64,000 bases of DNA from Diaporthe sp. PMI_573 (lineage: Eukaryota; Ascomycota; Sordariomycetes; Diaporthales; Diaporthaceae), in assembly GCA_021399435.1 (NCBI GenBank), contig JAJTUP010000004.1, positions 496,001 through 560,000 of the forward strand, given 5' to 3'. The position numbers and the translations under genes are program-made. Shown one piece after another: positions 1 to 11,432 of the stretch. Below the pieces are notes generated by a model that ran no database searches, was not told the DNA's origin, and worked only from the letters and a program-made list of their open reading frames with translations. Position 1 is the first letter of the stretch; each line of letters starts with the position of its first letter.

Positions 1-1
1 C

Positions 2-169
2 AGCATAGAGGTACCCTTCTTATTGCACAGAGTTTATCCAAAGTATGTCAGCACAAAGATACCCTCCCTACTCCACACTAGCAGAGAAATACCCGCCTTG
101 CTGCACATCGGCACAGAGACACCCTCCTCGATGCGCGTTAGCACAGAGGTGCCGGCCTCCTTATTTTTT
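2..169. repeat. Diverged 30-bp minisatellite, five units
   Basis: Units at 2-31, 50-79, 80-109, 110-139 and 140-169 share the pattern agcacagagNtaccctcc followed by a variable half. An 18-bp insertion (32-49) separates the first two. Read on the plus strand in the frame starting at base 2, every unit gives a ten-residue peptide of the form S-T-E-I-P-x-L-L-H-x without a stop. A second copy of the 18-bp insertion theme (gtttatccgaagcatg) follows at about 180-195. The array runs off the left edge, so its true length is unknown. It may be the end of a repeat-bearing gene or a non-coding minisatellite. There are no spacers of unrelated sequence, so it is not a CRISPR array. Confidence 0.6.
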
Positions 170-854
170 ATTACGCGTAGTTTATCCGAAGCATGTAAGC
201 AAACTCGTACTCGCTTTACGTTGTACACCTTATGTCAAGGTGCCTGTATGTTACATAGACACCCTGGGCATATCTGGACATGCAGCGAGGGACGTCTCTC
301 CTGAATAGACCATGATTGTACATGTACGAAGGGTCGTGATGAAGATACTCACCTGCCTTGGGTGTTCAACACACGACAGGGTGACCCCAGAGGACATTAT
401 GCCCAGACTGGTCGGCGAAAACATGCAAGATGAAAGGGGCGGCCGGCGTCAGCAACTCAAAACTCAATTGATCCATCACCGTGGAGGCAGGACGTGCGAA
501 AGTAATTGTCTCACACCGTCCCACGGCAAAGCTGCTAGCGTCTCATGCAATATTCAACCCAGAACACATAGCATGTGAGTGCTTCCTAGGTTCCGGAGCA
601 GGTAACATGTGATAGAGTAAGCCCGATACTACCCCCTGCTGCCAACATCAGTGTCACTCGCTTTTTTACATCATGCTCTATACGTAGAATGCTGAAATTC
701 AGGGTCAGGAAGAGCCCCTCCCCCTCCGAATTTTGAGTCCTCCGAGTTATTGGGTCTCATGTAATCTGTTGCAGAGCTTGCAGGAAGGCGAGTCCTCGCA
801 TGTGTCTCTCCGTCTCCTGCCCACATCATTTGTCGATTCTATGTACAGATTGCA
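170..854. other. Intergenic stretch upstream of the ACP-TE gene
   Basis: No open frame here has recognisable protein similarity. The stretch probably holds the promoter and 5' leader of the plus-strand gene that begins at 855. A possible acceptor (tgtacag at 842-848) lies just ahead of its start codon, so an unseen upstream non-coding exon cannot be excluded. I see no PKS-like sequence upstream that would make the gene at 855 the end of a longer synthase inside this window. Confidence 0.4.
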
Positions 855-2012
855 ATGGAAGTTGCCTCAGAAGAAAGCTTTGACAGGGTGCTAAATATCA
901 TTGCCCATGAACTTGGTGTTGAGATCGAAGAATTACAAGATGCAGACGTTCCGTTCTCCCAACTCGGCATCGACCCAATATTAGGTCGAGTCATCGTTCG
1001 CCAGATATCGCAAGAGCTGGGCTTGCAACTGCCTGAAGACGTGTTCCAGAAGATTCGTGATGTTGGACAGTTCATGCAGTGTATTTTCAACTCACATACC
1101 GCGGCAACAATGACGACAGGGATGGCGACAACCAAAGCGGTAGCCGAGCGAGTAAAGACAAACCCCCAGCTCAAGGCGGAGCTCCACGCCCCGTTACCAG
1201 TCCTGATACGGGGAAATCCAACCAAAACTTCAAGGAACATTTTCCTTCTGCCTGATGGTAGTGGTTCGGCAATGGCTTATGCTCGTTTAGCGGCGCCAGC
1301 CCCAAACTGTTGTCTCTACTCCATGCATAGCCCATTTCTTGAAGACCCTGGTGGCTACACATGTACAGTCGAGGATCTCTCTGCCCTTTGGGCTCGAGGA
1401 ATTCAGAAGCTCCAGCCGCACGGACCCTACACGCTCGGTGGCTGGTCTGCAGGAGGATATTACGCTTTCGAAGCCATGAAATATCTTCAGTCTGAAGGAG
1501 AGATCGTGGACAAGATTATTCTGATTGATTCGCCATGCAGGACCAACTTCGAGACACTGCCTCTGGATGTCGTTCGATACCTTTCCGCCCACCAACTCAT
1601 GGGCGACCAGGACACCTTCCAAACTCCGAAATGGCTGATTAATCACTTTGAGGTCACCCTTGCAGCTGTAGATCGGTACAAGCCCACCAAGATGTCTGTG
1701 TCTTCTGAAAAAGCAGCTCCTGCTGTACATATCATCTGGGCGACAGATGCTATCCTATCACGGGGTGAAGCTGCGAAAACGGGGCTGGACTGTGATGTTA
1801 AGGTCACTCGGTTTCTGCTGGAAAAGCGGATTGACTTTGGTCCTAACGGCTGGGAGACGTTGTTCCCTGAATCGAGCAAAATCTCCATCGCCACGATGCC
1901 TGGAAACCACTTCAATATTGTCTACAAGCCATATGTAAGCAATTGGTCACTGTTCACCTCCAAAACCAACCCGGGCACTGTCGGGAAAGGTGCGAAGTTT
2001 GATCTGAATTGA
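855..2012 (+). CDS. Stand-alone ACP-like/thioesterase didomain protein of NR-PKS type
   Basis: A single uninterrupted frame of 385 residues from ATG at 855 to TGA at 2010-2012. Residues about 8-80 form an acyl-carrier-protein fold with the motif LGID, but the phosphopantetheine serine is proline (Pro41, codon CCA). As read, this domain cannot carry an acyl chain. Residues about 125-370 are an alpha/beta-hydrolase thioesterase like the C-terminal TE of non-reducing PKSs: PDGSGSA near 133-139, nucleophile Ser198 in GGWSAGG, a likely acid Asp225 in LIDSP, and His352 in PGNHF. The triad is therefore intact. The layout matches the last two domains of an aromatic PKS made as a separate protein. It is convergent with the NR-PKS gene, which has its own ACP and TE, so this enzyme may act in trans as an editing or releasing hydrolase. 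A degenerate remnant of a second synthase is the alternative. Domain calls are firm; the role is inferred. Confidence 0.85.
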   Translation: MEVASEESFDRVLNIIAHELGVEIEELQDADVPFSQLGIDPILGRVIVRQISQELGLQLPEDVFQKIRDVGQFMQCIFNSHTAATMTTGMATTKAVAERVKTNPQLKAELHAPLPVLIRGNPTKTSRNIFLLPDGSGSAMAYARLAAPAPNCCLYSMHSPFLEDPGGYTCTVEDLSALWARGIQKLQPHGPYTLGGWSAGGYYAFEAMKYLQSEGEIVDKIILIDSPCRTNFETLPLDVVRYLSAHQLMGDQDTFQTPKWLINHFEVTLAAVDRYKPTKMSVSSEKAAPAVHIIWATDAILSRGEAAKTGLDCDVKVTRFLLEKRIDFGPNGWETLFPESSKISIATMPGNHFNIVYKPYVSNWSLFTSKTNPGTVGKGAKFDLN

Positions 2013-2797
2013 CAATCTGCCAAACAGGTGACTCATCTTGCGCGTTTATTGCGTGAAGCCTTCCATGATGACCTGGAAGATTGGAAGATTGGGCATGGAA
2101 GACCCCGCTGATACTTCAATCATATTCCTTGGAGCAGCACATCGTCTGGTCCGAGCAGTGACTTCAGCTATTCATGCACTTCCCCTTGACATCTCACCAC
2201 ATATTGCCGCAGCTGTCATCGACTGACACTGGCCTGGTTCAGCCCTTTCGTGCTATTCCACACATCATCACAGTACCTCGGCCACATTCTTCAAGTTTCG
2301 AAAACGTCATTGCGGAACACTTGTGGCTTTTCTACCTCCCACCCGGTCATCCTATAGGAGGCTATCCCACAGGACCCTTTCCCACCTGAGATTTTGCCGC
2401 GTATTCCCAAGGGTTGTTTTTTTATATCAGGCTATTCCATATTCGATTATTTCATACGATGTTTTTCATGAGATATTGGGCAGTAAGCACTTTCTAGGTG
2501 GTTCACTATATATGTACGTAGATGCTGTGGCCGTGTAGCAGGCACTCGAGCAAAGCTCGTTACATTTGTTTGACGAAAGATAATTCGTCTTCCCGATGTC
2601 CAAATTTATGGAAAACCTCCAGCAGTCTTTTTCAAATCTTGCTATCTTTCTTTTGTGCCATGCTGGATTGCTTGATCAGTCTCACTTCAGTCACCATCAA
2701 TCCTGACCGTTAGACTAGATACCGAGAAATCACCGTTCATTTGTCACTCAGTCCAGATCTTCCAAGATCTCGTTCAACACGGCGTGACAAGCTTTTC
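2013..2797. other. Convergent intergenic region
   Basis: This lies between the stop of the ACP-TE gene and the stop of the NR-PKS gene, which are transcribed toward each other, so it should hold both 3' ends and terminators. It is relatively A+T rich, with several T-rich runs around 2400-2480 and 2620-2650. I see no coding sequence that I can support. Confidence 0.5.
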
Positions 2798-5700
2798 CTA
2801 GTGAAGCAGTCTATCAAGTACATCTCGAATCAGCTGATGATCACCATTATGCAAAAGCACATCTGCTTTGGAGGGGAGCTTACCGAGGATAATTCCAGGA
2901 ATGAGCCGCTTTCGATCTCACTCTTTTGCGCAACCAAGCCAGGTACAAGGTCCTGCCACTCAGAACTGATTACCTGGTCTTTTGCTAAGACCTGAACGCT
3001 AAATCTTGGACGAATTAAGCTGGAGAAGGCCAGGGCTTGGTGGGAGTTGCAGAGCGAGGTGATCTTTTGGACGTGTTCTCTCTGATCCGGCCCTGCGAGC
3101 GACAACATGGCCGCGTCTGTGTCTGCAGCCTGCATCCTTCCGACTTCAACCTTCGTGGAGCCGCAGTCTAGGAGCAGTAAACCTTGGACTTTCTCTCCGG
3201 CTCCCAAGAGCTGCCGGGCAACCTCATAGGCGATGATGGCTCCTGCAGAAACCCCACCTATAAGGTACGGTCCTGAGGGCCGTTCCTTTTGAATGGCCGT
3301 CCGATAGATGCTGGCCAGCTCTTCAAATGTAACTTCAGTTCCGGTAACATTTCCGTACAGGGGAGATTCGACGCCATAGACCCCGATGTCTGCATGAAGT
3401 TTAGGAAGGTGGATCAAATCGAAAGTTGACCCTGTCTCGTCTGCCACAAAGAACAACTTGTTGGAATCTTTGGACCTTCCTCCTTGGTACTGGGTAACCT
3501 TGCAGTTAAATCCAGGTACAGGACGCGCTTGGAAGCTCAGGTCGCTTCTTTTCAGCACGCTGTCAGCCTTTGGTGAGTGAATTTCTTCCCAAGTCAAGTC
3601 ATTTGATGTCGCAATTGAGCTCTGTCTTAGCGTTGACGAGAGTGAAGACGTTACAGGAGATAGCTCTGTAGTTTCCGAACTTGAGGCGGCAGAGAGCAGC
3701 GTCGGCTGGTCCGCAACAGTCCCTGAAGTGTGCATTTCCCGTTCATCGCCGAGTAGATCCCGTAGGGCCATTTTGGAGTCCCCGATGGTCTTGTTCTCGA
3801 GGAAGAAAGCTGCTGGCAGTTGGATGTCGGCTCGGCTAGCGAGCTTCGCTAGGATGTTGATAGCCATGACTGAGTCAATGCCAAGGTCCGTGTACAATGT
3901 ATCGTCCGTCATCTCATCCATGTCGTATTCACTTTCGGTGGCAACGACCAAGAGCATCTGTTCGATCTTTTTTGCGATGTCGACGCCAGATGGTTCGGCA
4001 TCGATGTCTGTCTGACCATGGGTTGCACCGAATGATTTTGACCATGTATGGGGAGTATCAGCCACAGTGTCCTTGTGGTTTTCGGAAATGCCGCGAGTCC
4101 GAGACGGCTCTTTAGCCTGGCTTACAGGCTCCGTGCGAGTTCTACCTGGCTGCTTCTGCTTCGCCTCTGGATTCCCTAGAAGCGCATCTGCAGCGACTCT
4201 GTTGAGCTTTAAGAACTTGATCCCCCTAGTGGCTTGGACGATCTCGTCATCTTGGAATACATAGCAATCTCCCTGGACGAGATGACTGTTGGGAACATCT
4301 TGTAGACAGGCATAGACAGTATACGTCTTTCCGGCCAAGAGATCTCTGGTGGAATGCCAATAGTCAAATCCAGTAGCCAAGCAGACAAGATCATTTGGAT
4401 ACTTCAAGCCCGAATTCAAGACAAATCCAGTGAGCTGTACCGAGGCATCTGCCCAGTAGGGGCTCAAATGAAATTTGCCCAACTCAGATACTTCTGGGAT
4501 CCTAATTGTAGCGATAGCGTCGTTGCAAGAGGTATCCAAGGTGACTTCTTCTAATGATTGATACGTTGAAGAGTAGGTGACAGCATTTGAGAAAAGCTGA
4601 TAGACAATGGGTTTGAGGAGCCAATGCGCTCCTCTCGATCTGGCTTTTTCTTTCAACCACTTGATTCTTGACCCCAGGAGAAACGATTGAGACGTGTCTA
4701 AATGACGTATGGAATCGACGTCGAAGACGACTCGACATTCGCCATGAAACGAGGTCACGTCTCCGGTCTGGGAGTAGAACTGGATGCGGGCGCCATTTTC
4801 AGTTGCATCATAGGAACTTGACACACGAATGACCGATTCAAGCTTCGTATTGGCGATATTGAGTGCCTGCGTAATATTGATGTCTCGAATAGACATGGAT
4901 GGTGGTTGGGACCTGTTGTGTAGCTTGCCGTAAACATGTTTGGCAGTGGTGAGTGCCATGTCATGGAAAACACCCAGGGAACAGATCGTATGGCCGAGGA
5001 CACTGTGACCTTGGATGGCTTTGAGAAGACATGGATCGGAGATATCTGAGGCGAACACAGCTTTGATCGATGTACCCTCTACCGCCTCATCCTCAAGGTG
5101 TTGGATAGAATTTGTGAGAAACTGACGAGACTTCATCGGTGGGTCCAAGTTTGGAATTGGGGCGGACGCCATAACTTGGTCGGACTTCACATAGGGCACC
5201 CAGAAGTCTTGACAATCGAATGCGTAAGAGGGTAGGTCCAATACTGTCAGCGATTCTTTGAAGTCCCTGTGGACCTCAGCCCAGTTGACCGATATACCCG
5301 ACTCGTAGGCTCGTTTCAAAATTGAAGAGACTGTCTTCCAGTTGCCATCACCGGATTTAAGCGCTGGGAGAGTTTGTGATGCAGAGATGTGCAGAGTGTT
5401 GCGAGTGAGGCCCAAGCAGACAGAGTCAGGTCCGATCTCCAGCCACAGAGAGTCATCTCCGTAGGATCCTTCTGCCTCAACTGCTCGAAGGGCTCCCACG
5501 AAATCGACTTTTTGGCGAGCCTGGAGTGCCAAATAATCGTTGGAGAAAGCTTCTGCTTCTCTCTCAATCTTTCCTGACAAAGTTGAGGCAATAGGAATGT
5601 GGGGCTTCAGGAACTTCGTTCTTCTGGCGATTTGCCGGAACTCCTCTAGTATTGGCTCCACCTGGTCGGAATGGAAACCATAGGGTACTCGCAGTAGCGT

Positions 5701-8700
5701 TGTCTTTTCACCCATTTTCTCCATTTGGGCTTTGACTCTTTCGATATCGTCCGCCTTTCCGCTCGCTACTGTTATCGAGGGAGCGTTTGCACATGCGACT
5801 CCACACGAGTCAACTTTCAGCTCAGTGAAGCATGTCTCAAGTTGCTGCTCCGTGACGCTTGCCACCAGCATGGCGTGCGTGTTGGGCTGGAGGTACGTCT
5901 CCATGAGCGCTGCTCGGTTGCCGACCAGCAGCAGGGTGTCGCTGACAGATAGGACACCAGCAACACAAAGTGCTGCGTACTCGCCTAGGCTGTGCCCGAT
6001 GACAACGCTCGGAGTAACGCCATAGCACTTCATGAGGTGCGCCAATGCGATCTCCAGAGCCGTCAGAGCAACTTGGACCTTGACGGTCGACTGCCTGGAC
6101 ATATCCAGATTAGGATCCGATATCATGTCAATGAAGTATGGTAGCCCAATCATAGTAGCCATGTCTTGGTACGACAACAGGGCCTCCCGAAATTGTCGGC
6201 ATTCTCGAAACAGTTCAGCCCCCATGCCAGCATAATGTGACCCTTGGCCAGTAAAGAGGAAAACACACTTCCGAGGCCTCAAACTGGTCTTTGGTACATT
6301 GGGCTGTTTGGTCGTGTCTTGTCGTAACTGGTTGATGAGACTATTGGTCGAGTTCCCAGTGTACGCTACACGAAGTTGTTCATGGACCCGACGGGCGGTA
6401 GTCGAGTAAGCCAAATCTGCTAGGCTCGTGTCGGGACGTCGCTCAAGATAATCAAGGAGTCTCTCTCTATTTTCCTGCAAAGACTTTGCTGTTCGGCCGG
6501 ATATGGCTACTGTATGCCAAGCTCGGATATCCTTGCGTTTTGATGGACGGGACGGGGCTTCTTCGATGGCGATGACAGTATTACCTCCCTGTTAGAGCCA
6601 AGTCAGCGCACTGATTCCATCGCCATGTAGCTCTTCATCATCATTCCACGTACCGAGGCATCAAAGCTGTTCACCAGTATCTTGACTTTCTTGTCACCCT
6701 TGGGACTCGGTTTCAGGGCGGCGGTCTTGGTCGCTATCCTGACATTGTGTTGGGCCAATGGTGGGAAATTCGGATTGAGTGTGAAGGGCCAACCAGGCTG
6801 AGGGGGAATTGCACGCTCTCTCAGCATCAGAATCGCTTTGATGAGTGATGTAACTCCGGCGGCCTACGGAAAATTTAAGTCAGTCTACTTGCACTTGGAA
6901 GTGAAGTGCAACATTTTGGGATACTCACGCCTTCTCCGTGGCCCACGGCAGCCTTGACGGCGCCGACAGTCAGTGGATTGTCTCGCTTTCGACGAGCGGC
7001 AAGCGTGTTGATGACGGAACTCATTTCTTCGAAATCGCCAGCTTGTGTGCCCGTCCCATGCATTTCCACATAAGCGATCTCGTCTGAGCTCAGTGCGGAT
7101 TGCCGCAAGACTTCATTGTAGGTCATCTGCTGGGAGGCAGCACTCGGGTGGGTCATGGAATCCGCGGTAGGGCTATGCATTCTGGCCGAGCCCCTAATAA
7201 CAGCAAGAATGTTGTCATTATCAGAAATGGCATCCTCTAGCCGCTTCAGCACGACCACTCCGGTACCCTCTGCGCGGGCATATCCGTCGGCATCGGCATG
7301 GAAGGTTCTGCAGCCTCCTGTGGTGGACAACATGCCCGATCTGCTGAGTCCTGAGAAGACTGTGGGAGAATTGATGACTGAATAGCCACCAGCCAACGCC
7401 ATGTCGCATTCGCGGGCTATGAGGGCCGACCTCGCAAGATTAACGGCTGTTGAGCTGGTTGAACAGGCCGTGTCAAGCGAGACAGCGCTGCCACTCCAAT
7501 TGAAATGGAAATTGAGCCGGCCAACGCCAAAGGCTCGACTGAATCCGGGGACATAATATATATCAGCCCCTTTTTGATTCAGGATCTCTCGCCACTCATC
7601 CGCGGCTTGACCGAAATAGGAGGCGATCCTGGAGCTTCCATTCGCCAAGCTACTATTTGGCGAATAGCCAGCAGACTGCAGTGCTTCGTAAGCGACCATG
7701 AGAAGCAAGCGATGGCCTGGATCCAGTTGCGCGGCTTCTCGTGGCGACACGTTGAAGAGTCGGTAGTCGAAAAAGCCTGGATTGTCGATCCAAGCTCCAT
7801 GCCTCGCAGTCGTCGAGTTCTTCTCCTCCCCGCTGGAGTCATAGCAACGGTCAAGGTCGAATCGGCTCTTTGGGACCTGTTCGGTGACGCTTGTAAGCAG
7901 AATGTTTGTCAAGTCTCTTCTGTGTAGTACACACCTCCTTGATATGGCACTTTCCAGCCATCAGGCCTTCCCAAAAGCCGTCCACCGTGTCGCTGCCGGG
8001 AAACCTTCCCGCCATGCCCACGATTGCGATGAGATCAGAGCCACCACGACTGTTCTCGTTTTGGGGGGCCATCGCCGGTTTTCCGACTTCGTATTCGATC
8101 CCGTTGGCTTGCAGGGCCATCTTTACCGCGGACAAATGATTCGTCGGGCCCATCACTGACAGTCTGACACCCTTTGTCACATTGAGCGTGGACACGCAAG
8201 TATGGACCACATCAGTGACGCGGAGAACATTGTGTGCAATATCCTCCAGGATCTCCCCGAGGAGATCGCCCAGTGTCAGGTGAGAATATTGCTTGCACGA
8301 GCTTGGCGAAAACATACGTGCCTTGGAATGATCGATTGGGTGGTGCAAGAGGGGCGATTTCCCGAGAATTTTGTCAATGTCGATCTTCGGTGCATGTTTG
8401 GTATGTATGGGACCCGTAACCCCAGTTCGGATGTGGGATGCATCCCTGATCTCCGGTGACCAAGACGTCAATTCCTTCAGAGAGCATGGAGGACCGATCA
8501 AAGTAAGCCAATCCCTGGCTTCTACGCCGATGGTGACTCTTCTAAATTCAGGAACGTCCTGTCACAATCACCAGTCAAGACATATTTCTGAAAAAAGCCG
8601 AGAACTCATACTCACCTGATCTTCATGAAATCGTTCTAGAATATCCGCAACAGTGACAGGTGAAATGCCAGTGTATGTAATCCCCCAGCTTTCTGGTGAT

Positions 8701-9255
8701 TGATCAATCAACCTGATATGTTGATTAACCTGGGAAGCTAGCCTCATTGCCACAGAGAGAATCTCCCGGGCTAGTGGAAACAGCTCGCTGGTATCCTGGG
8801 CTGCCACGGCCACGGCAGCTGGAAGGAGGCCTCCGCAGAGGGCGATGATATCGACTGGTTTAAGGGGCGAGCCGAGGGTAGTCGGGTCCTCACAGGCGTG
8901 GCTATGACCTTTTGAGATGACGTTTTAAATTCGGCACAACGAGGAGGACTTACCATATAAGCTGTCCCAGTCTTCCAGAGCATGCCAATGCTGTTGATAC
9001 GATTATGTTGTCGTCGTTCGAAGCGTCGTACTCCTCCGCAAGCCCTAGAAGGGAGTCCAAGGTCCCGTGCCAACCATGTTCTCCCGGTCCCAGCCGACTG
9101 AATTCGAGCTGGATGACATCAATCGCATCCTGCAAGAACCTTCTGGCGGCCGGGTCAGACTTCGAGCTATGTACAAGAGCTTGAATTGCAGTCAATTTCT
9201 CAACGGACTGATCCCCAAAGATGAGCAAGTGTTTGACGGGTGTTGAAGCTGCCAT
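2798..9255 (-). CDS. Non-reducing polyketide synthase, SAT-KS-MAT-PT-ACP-TE
   Basis: Seven exons on the minus strand: 9255-8954, 8901-8616, 8558-7935, 7876-6929, 6863-6654, 6588-2922 and 2862-2798. They total 6102 nt, in frame, for 2033 residues. The start is the ATG at 9255, where the SAT sequence begins. SAT: likely Cys123 in ALCGG and His248. KS: Cys542 in DTACSTS, His677 in HGTGTQ, His717 in VGHGEG. MAT: Ser990 in GHSLGEY. PT: His1318 in QGHSVLGH and Asp1504 in the YWAD/GFVLN block. ACP: Ser1696 in DLGIDS. TE: Ser1904 in GGVSAG, Asp1931, and His2021 in NGDHQ. The TE histidine appears only if the 59-nt intron 2863-2921 (GTGAGA to GCAG) is removed. There is no methyltransferase or reductase domain. 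An enzyme of this type extends a reduced starter, delivered through SAT, into a resorcylate ring and releases it by TE. Confidence 0.93.
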
Positions 9256-11432
9256 TGCGACTGTTGAAGTTGATTCTGCGTTATTCGAGAAAAGGTATTG
9301 TATGGCAGATTCACGTGTGTAGCACAAAAGATTGAAGTGACTGCTGAGTTGCGAGAAGTGGACACAAATCGCATTGTCTGCCAGCTATTTACACCATTCC
9401 TTATCTGCCGGAGTCTCTAGGTACTTTCATCTCAAGGCGCATTTCAGTATCAAAGGTATTGCCTGTAAAGAGCCTGATTCTGAGAATAGTCTGTTGCATC
9501 GGTGATTCATTTTTCTGTTTAATTTTGGGGATCCCATTGTTCCCGTAACGTTAAGCTTACTGAGTCCCGTTTGACGTTATCTTCGAGATACTGATGCTGA
9601 CAGTGCTTACCCAGCTGGCTGCCAGCCCAAAAGGCCATCTACAGCTAAGTACGAGAATTAATGTACTACAGTACGTATATTCATTTACCCACCACACTCT
9701 CATGGAGATTTTTATATTTTCATGGAAGATGCATAAAAAGAATACATCGGTGTCTTTCTGACGATGTACTCTGTAGTGTTGACTGGCCTGCACCCCTACG
9801 TGAAGGGTAGTAGCGGATAAGGAGCGGATTGGTGGTGCTGAGGTCGATTCTTTTGCAGGGCCACAGCCAACCTTATTGCCTCGGTACCTATTCAGATATT
9901 CACATGGCTAGGTCCGACGCCTTCGGAGCATCCAATTGGTTGTGATACAGCAAGACGAAAGCAAATCGATCCTGCCGGCACTTCTGGAAGAATCCCAGGT
10001 GCAATGCTTCAATTGAGTGCCGAATGGACCGAATGAGACTCAGTGATGGAAGACTGCTTTAATGTGCCTGAAACCACGTTGGTATTGGTGGATGGACTAC
10101 TCCTGCTGCAGGCAAGTCCCACAACTTAGAGATATGAATTCCCACTGGTAGCCTCGGGTCTTGCTCGGGCTCAGAATGAAGGTCTGGGTCATTTTTGAGG
10201 GCACAACGTTTGGCCCCAAGTTCTGCGGGCATCAGAACCTAGTGTTGACGTGAGAAAACGGCCTTCCTTAAGAAATACAACACACACGTATCCGATGGAC
10301 GCTGGGAGTAGTATTGGGTCATGGTCACGGCAATCTCAGCTAGACTTTGTTGCTGACAAGAAGGGGTGACAATATGCACCCCTTCAGGGCCCGCCGACCA
10401 AAACGGCAAATCTTTGAAGGAATTAATCCTGAGAAGCAATTCCGATAGCAACGTGGCAGAACCTAGTGGTGCCATTCTCCCCGAGTTGTCCCTGCAAAAG
10501 TCTCCCAGCTGATATCCGACTTACGCAGAACAGCGTTACCAGTCTGGGGATCTAGCTGGAAAGAAACTTGTAGTATTTGCACAGCAGTTATTCACGGATT
10601 CTCTTCGTTAAAAAAAAAAAACAAGCCCATTGCCGTTGTGGTTTCGAAAGGGATAATTTTACTACATCTCTTGTCACTGAGCATTGTACACCACGTGCCG
10701 GGCTTGGGATGCGGACCATACTTTAAATGTCCGATAAGTCGCCAGGGAGTCCCGGATGACACAGAGCACATGCATGTGAGCGATGCATCGCCTGCACAAC
10801 AATCACACACACCGTTACATAGTACTTCGGCGCGGCATGGGCTGACGTGCATAAACTTTATTTGAAGAATGAAGCTGAGCTGTCAAATTAATTGGTGCTC
10901 CATGTTCAAATCACAATCCAGACTTCAACACTGTCACACCCCAGATACTGACAATACCCACTCAGGTGTTATCACATGGTAGGTGCTTAGATGTCCATGT
11001 GAATTGACCAGGGCTTCTTGGACCGTTGAATCTTGGCAGACACATGCCACATGTCACTTAGTTCGTGGCTTCTTTCGTCTGCAATCACTTCAACCCTTCG
11101 TATTGAGCGACGTGTGACATTGGTATACTTGAAGTGAAAGGTGGGTTGGTGTTCGAAGAGAAGAAGCTGTAACCGATTTGGGTAGTGATCATTTTCTATG
11201 AGCAATGAGGTCCTTCCTGCCGCCCATCACAGACTACCAAATAGGACAGGAACAAGAGTAATCAACATCAGCCGGTGGAGGGTTCCTACAAACCAACTAG
11301 ATCTGATGTCTCGTTGACTGATATCCCAAGGTGCTCTTGGTGCTCTTGGAGCATAGGAAACCAATCGAACATGTCCAGCGACGTAGGGAAGCAAAGCGCA
11401 CGAATGCTGATTTGTCTACTGTATCCAACCAT
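9256..11432. other. NR-PKS upstream region and methyltransferase 3' region
   Basis: Both flanking genes are on the minus strand, so the left part should carry the NR-PKS promoter and the right part the 3' end of the methyltransferase gene. A CACGTG hexamer lies at 9312-9317, about 57 bp upstream of the NR-PKS start codon, and a second at 10692-10697. A 78-codon minus-strand frame opens with ATG at 10475 and ends at 10239. It resembles no family I know and has no supporting splice structure, so I do not call it a gene. An A run lies near 10610-10621. Confidence 0.4.

Noticed and set aside
2..169. CRISPR array
   Set aside because: The 30-bp units are directly adjacent without unique spacers, and the host is a eukaryote.
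2832..2881. Alternative 50-nt intron at the end of the NR-PKS (GTAAGC to ATCAG)
   Set aside because: It keeps the frame but removes the TE histidine, whereas the 59-nt intron restores the family C-terminus, so the latter was preferred.
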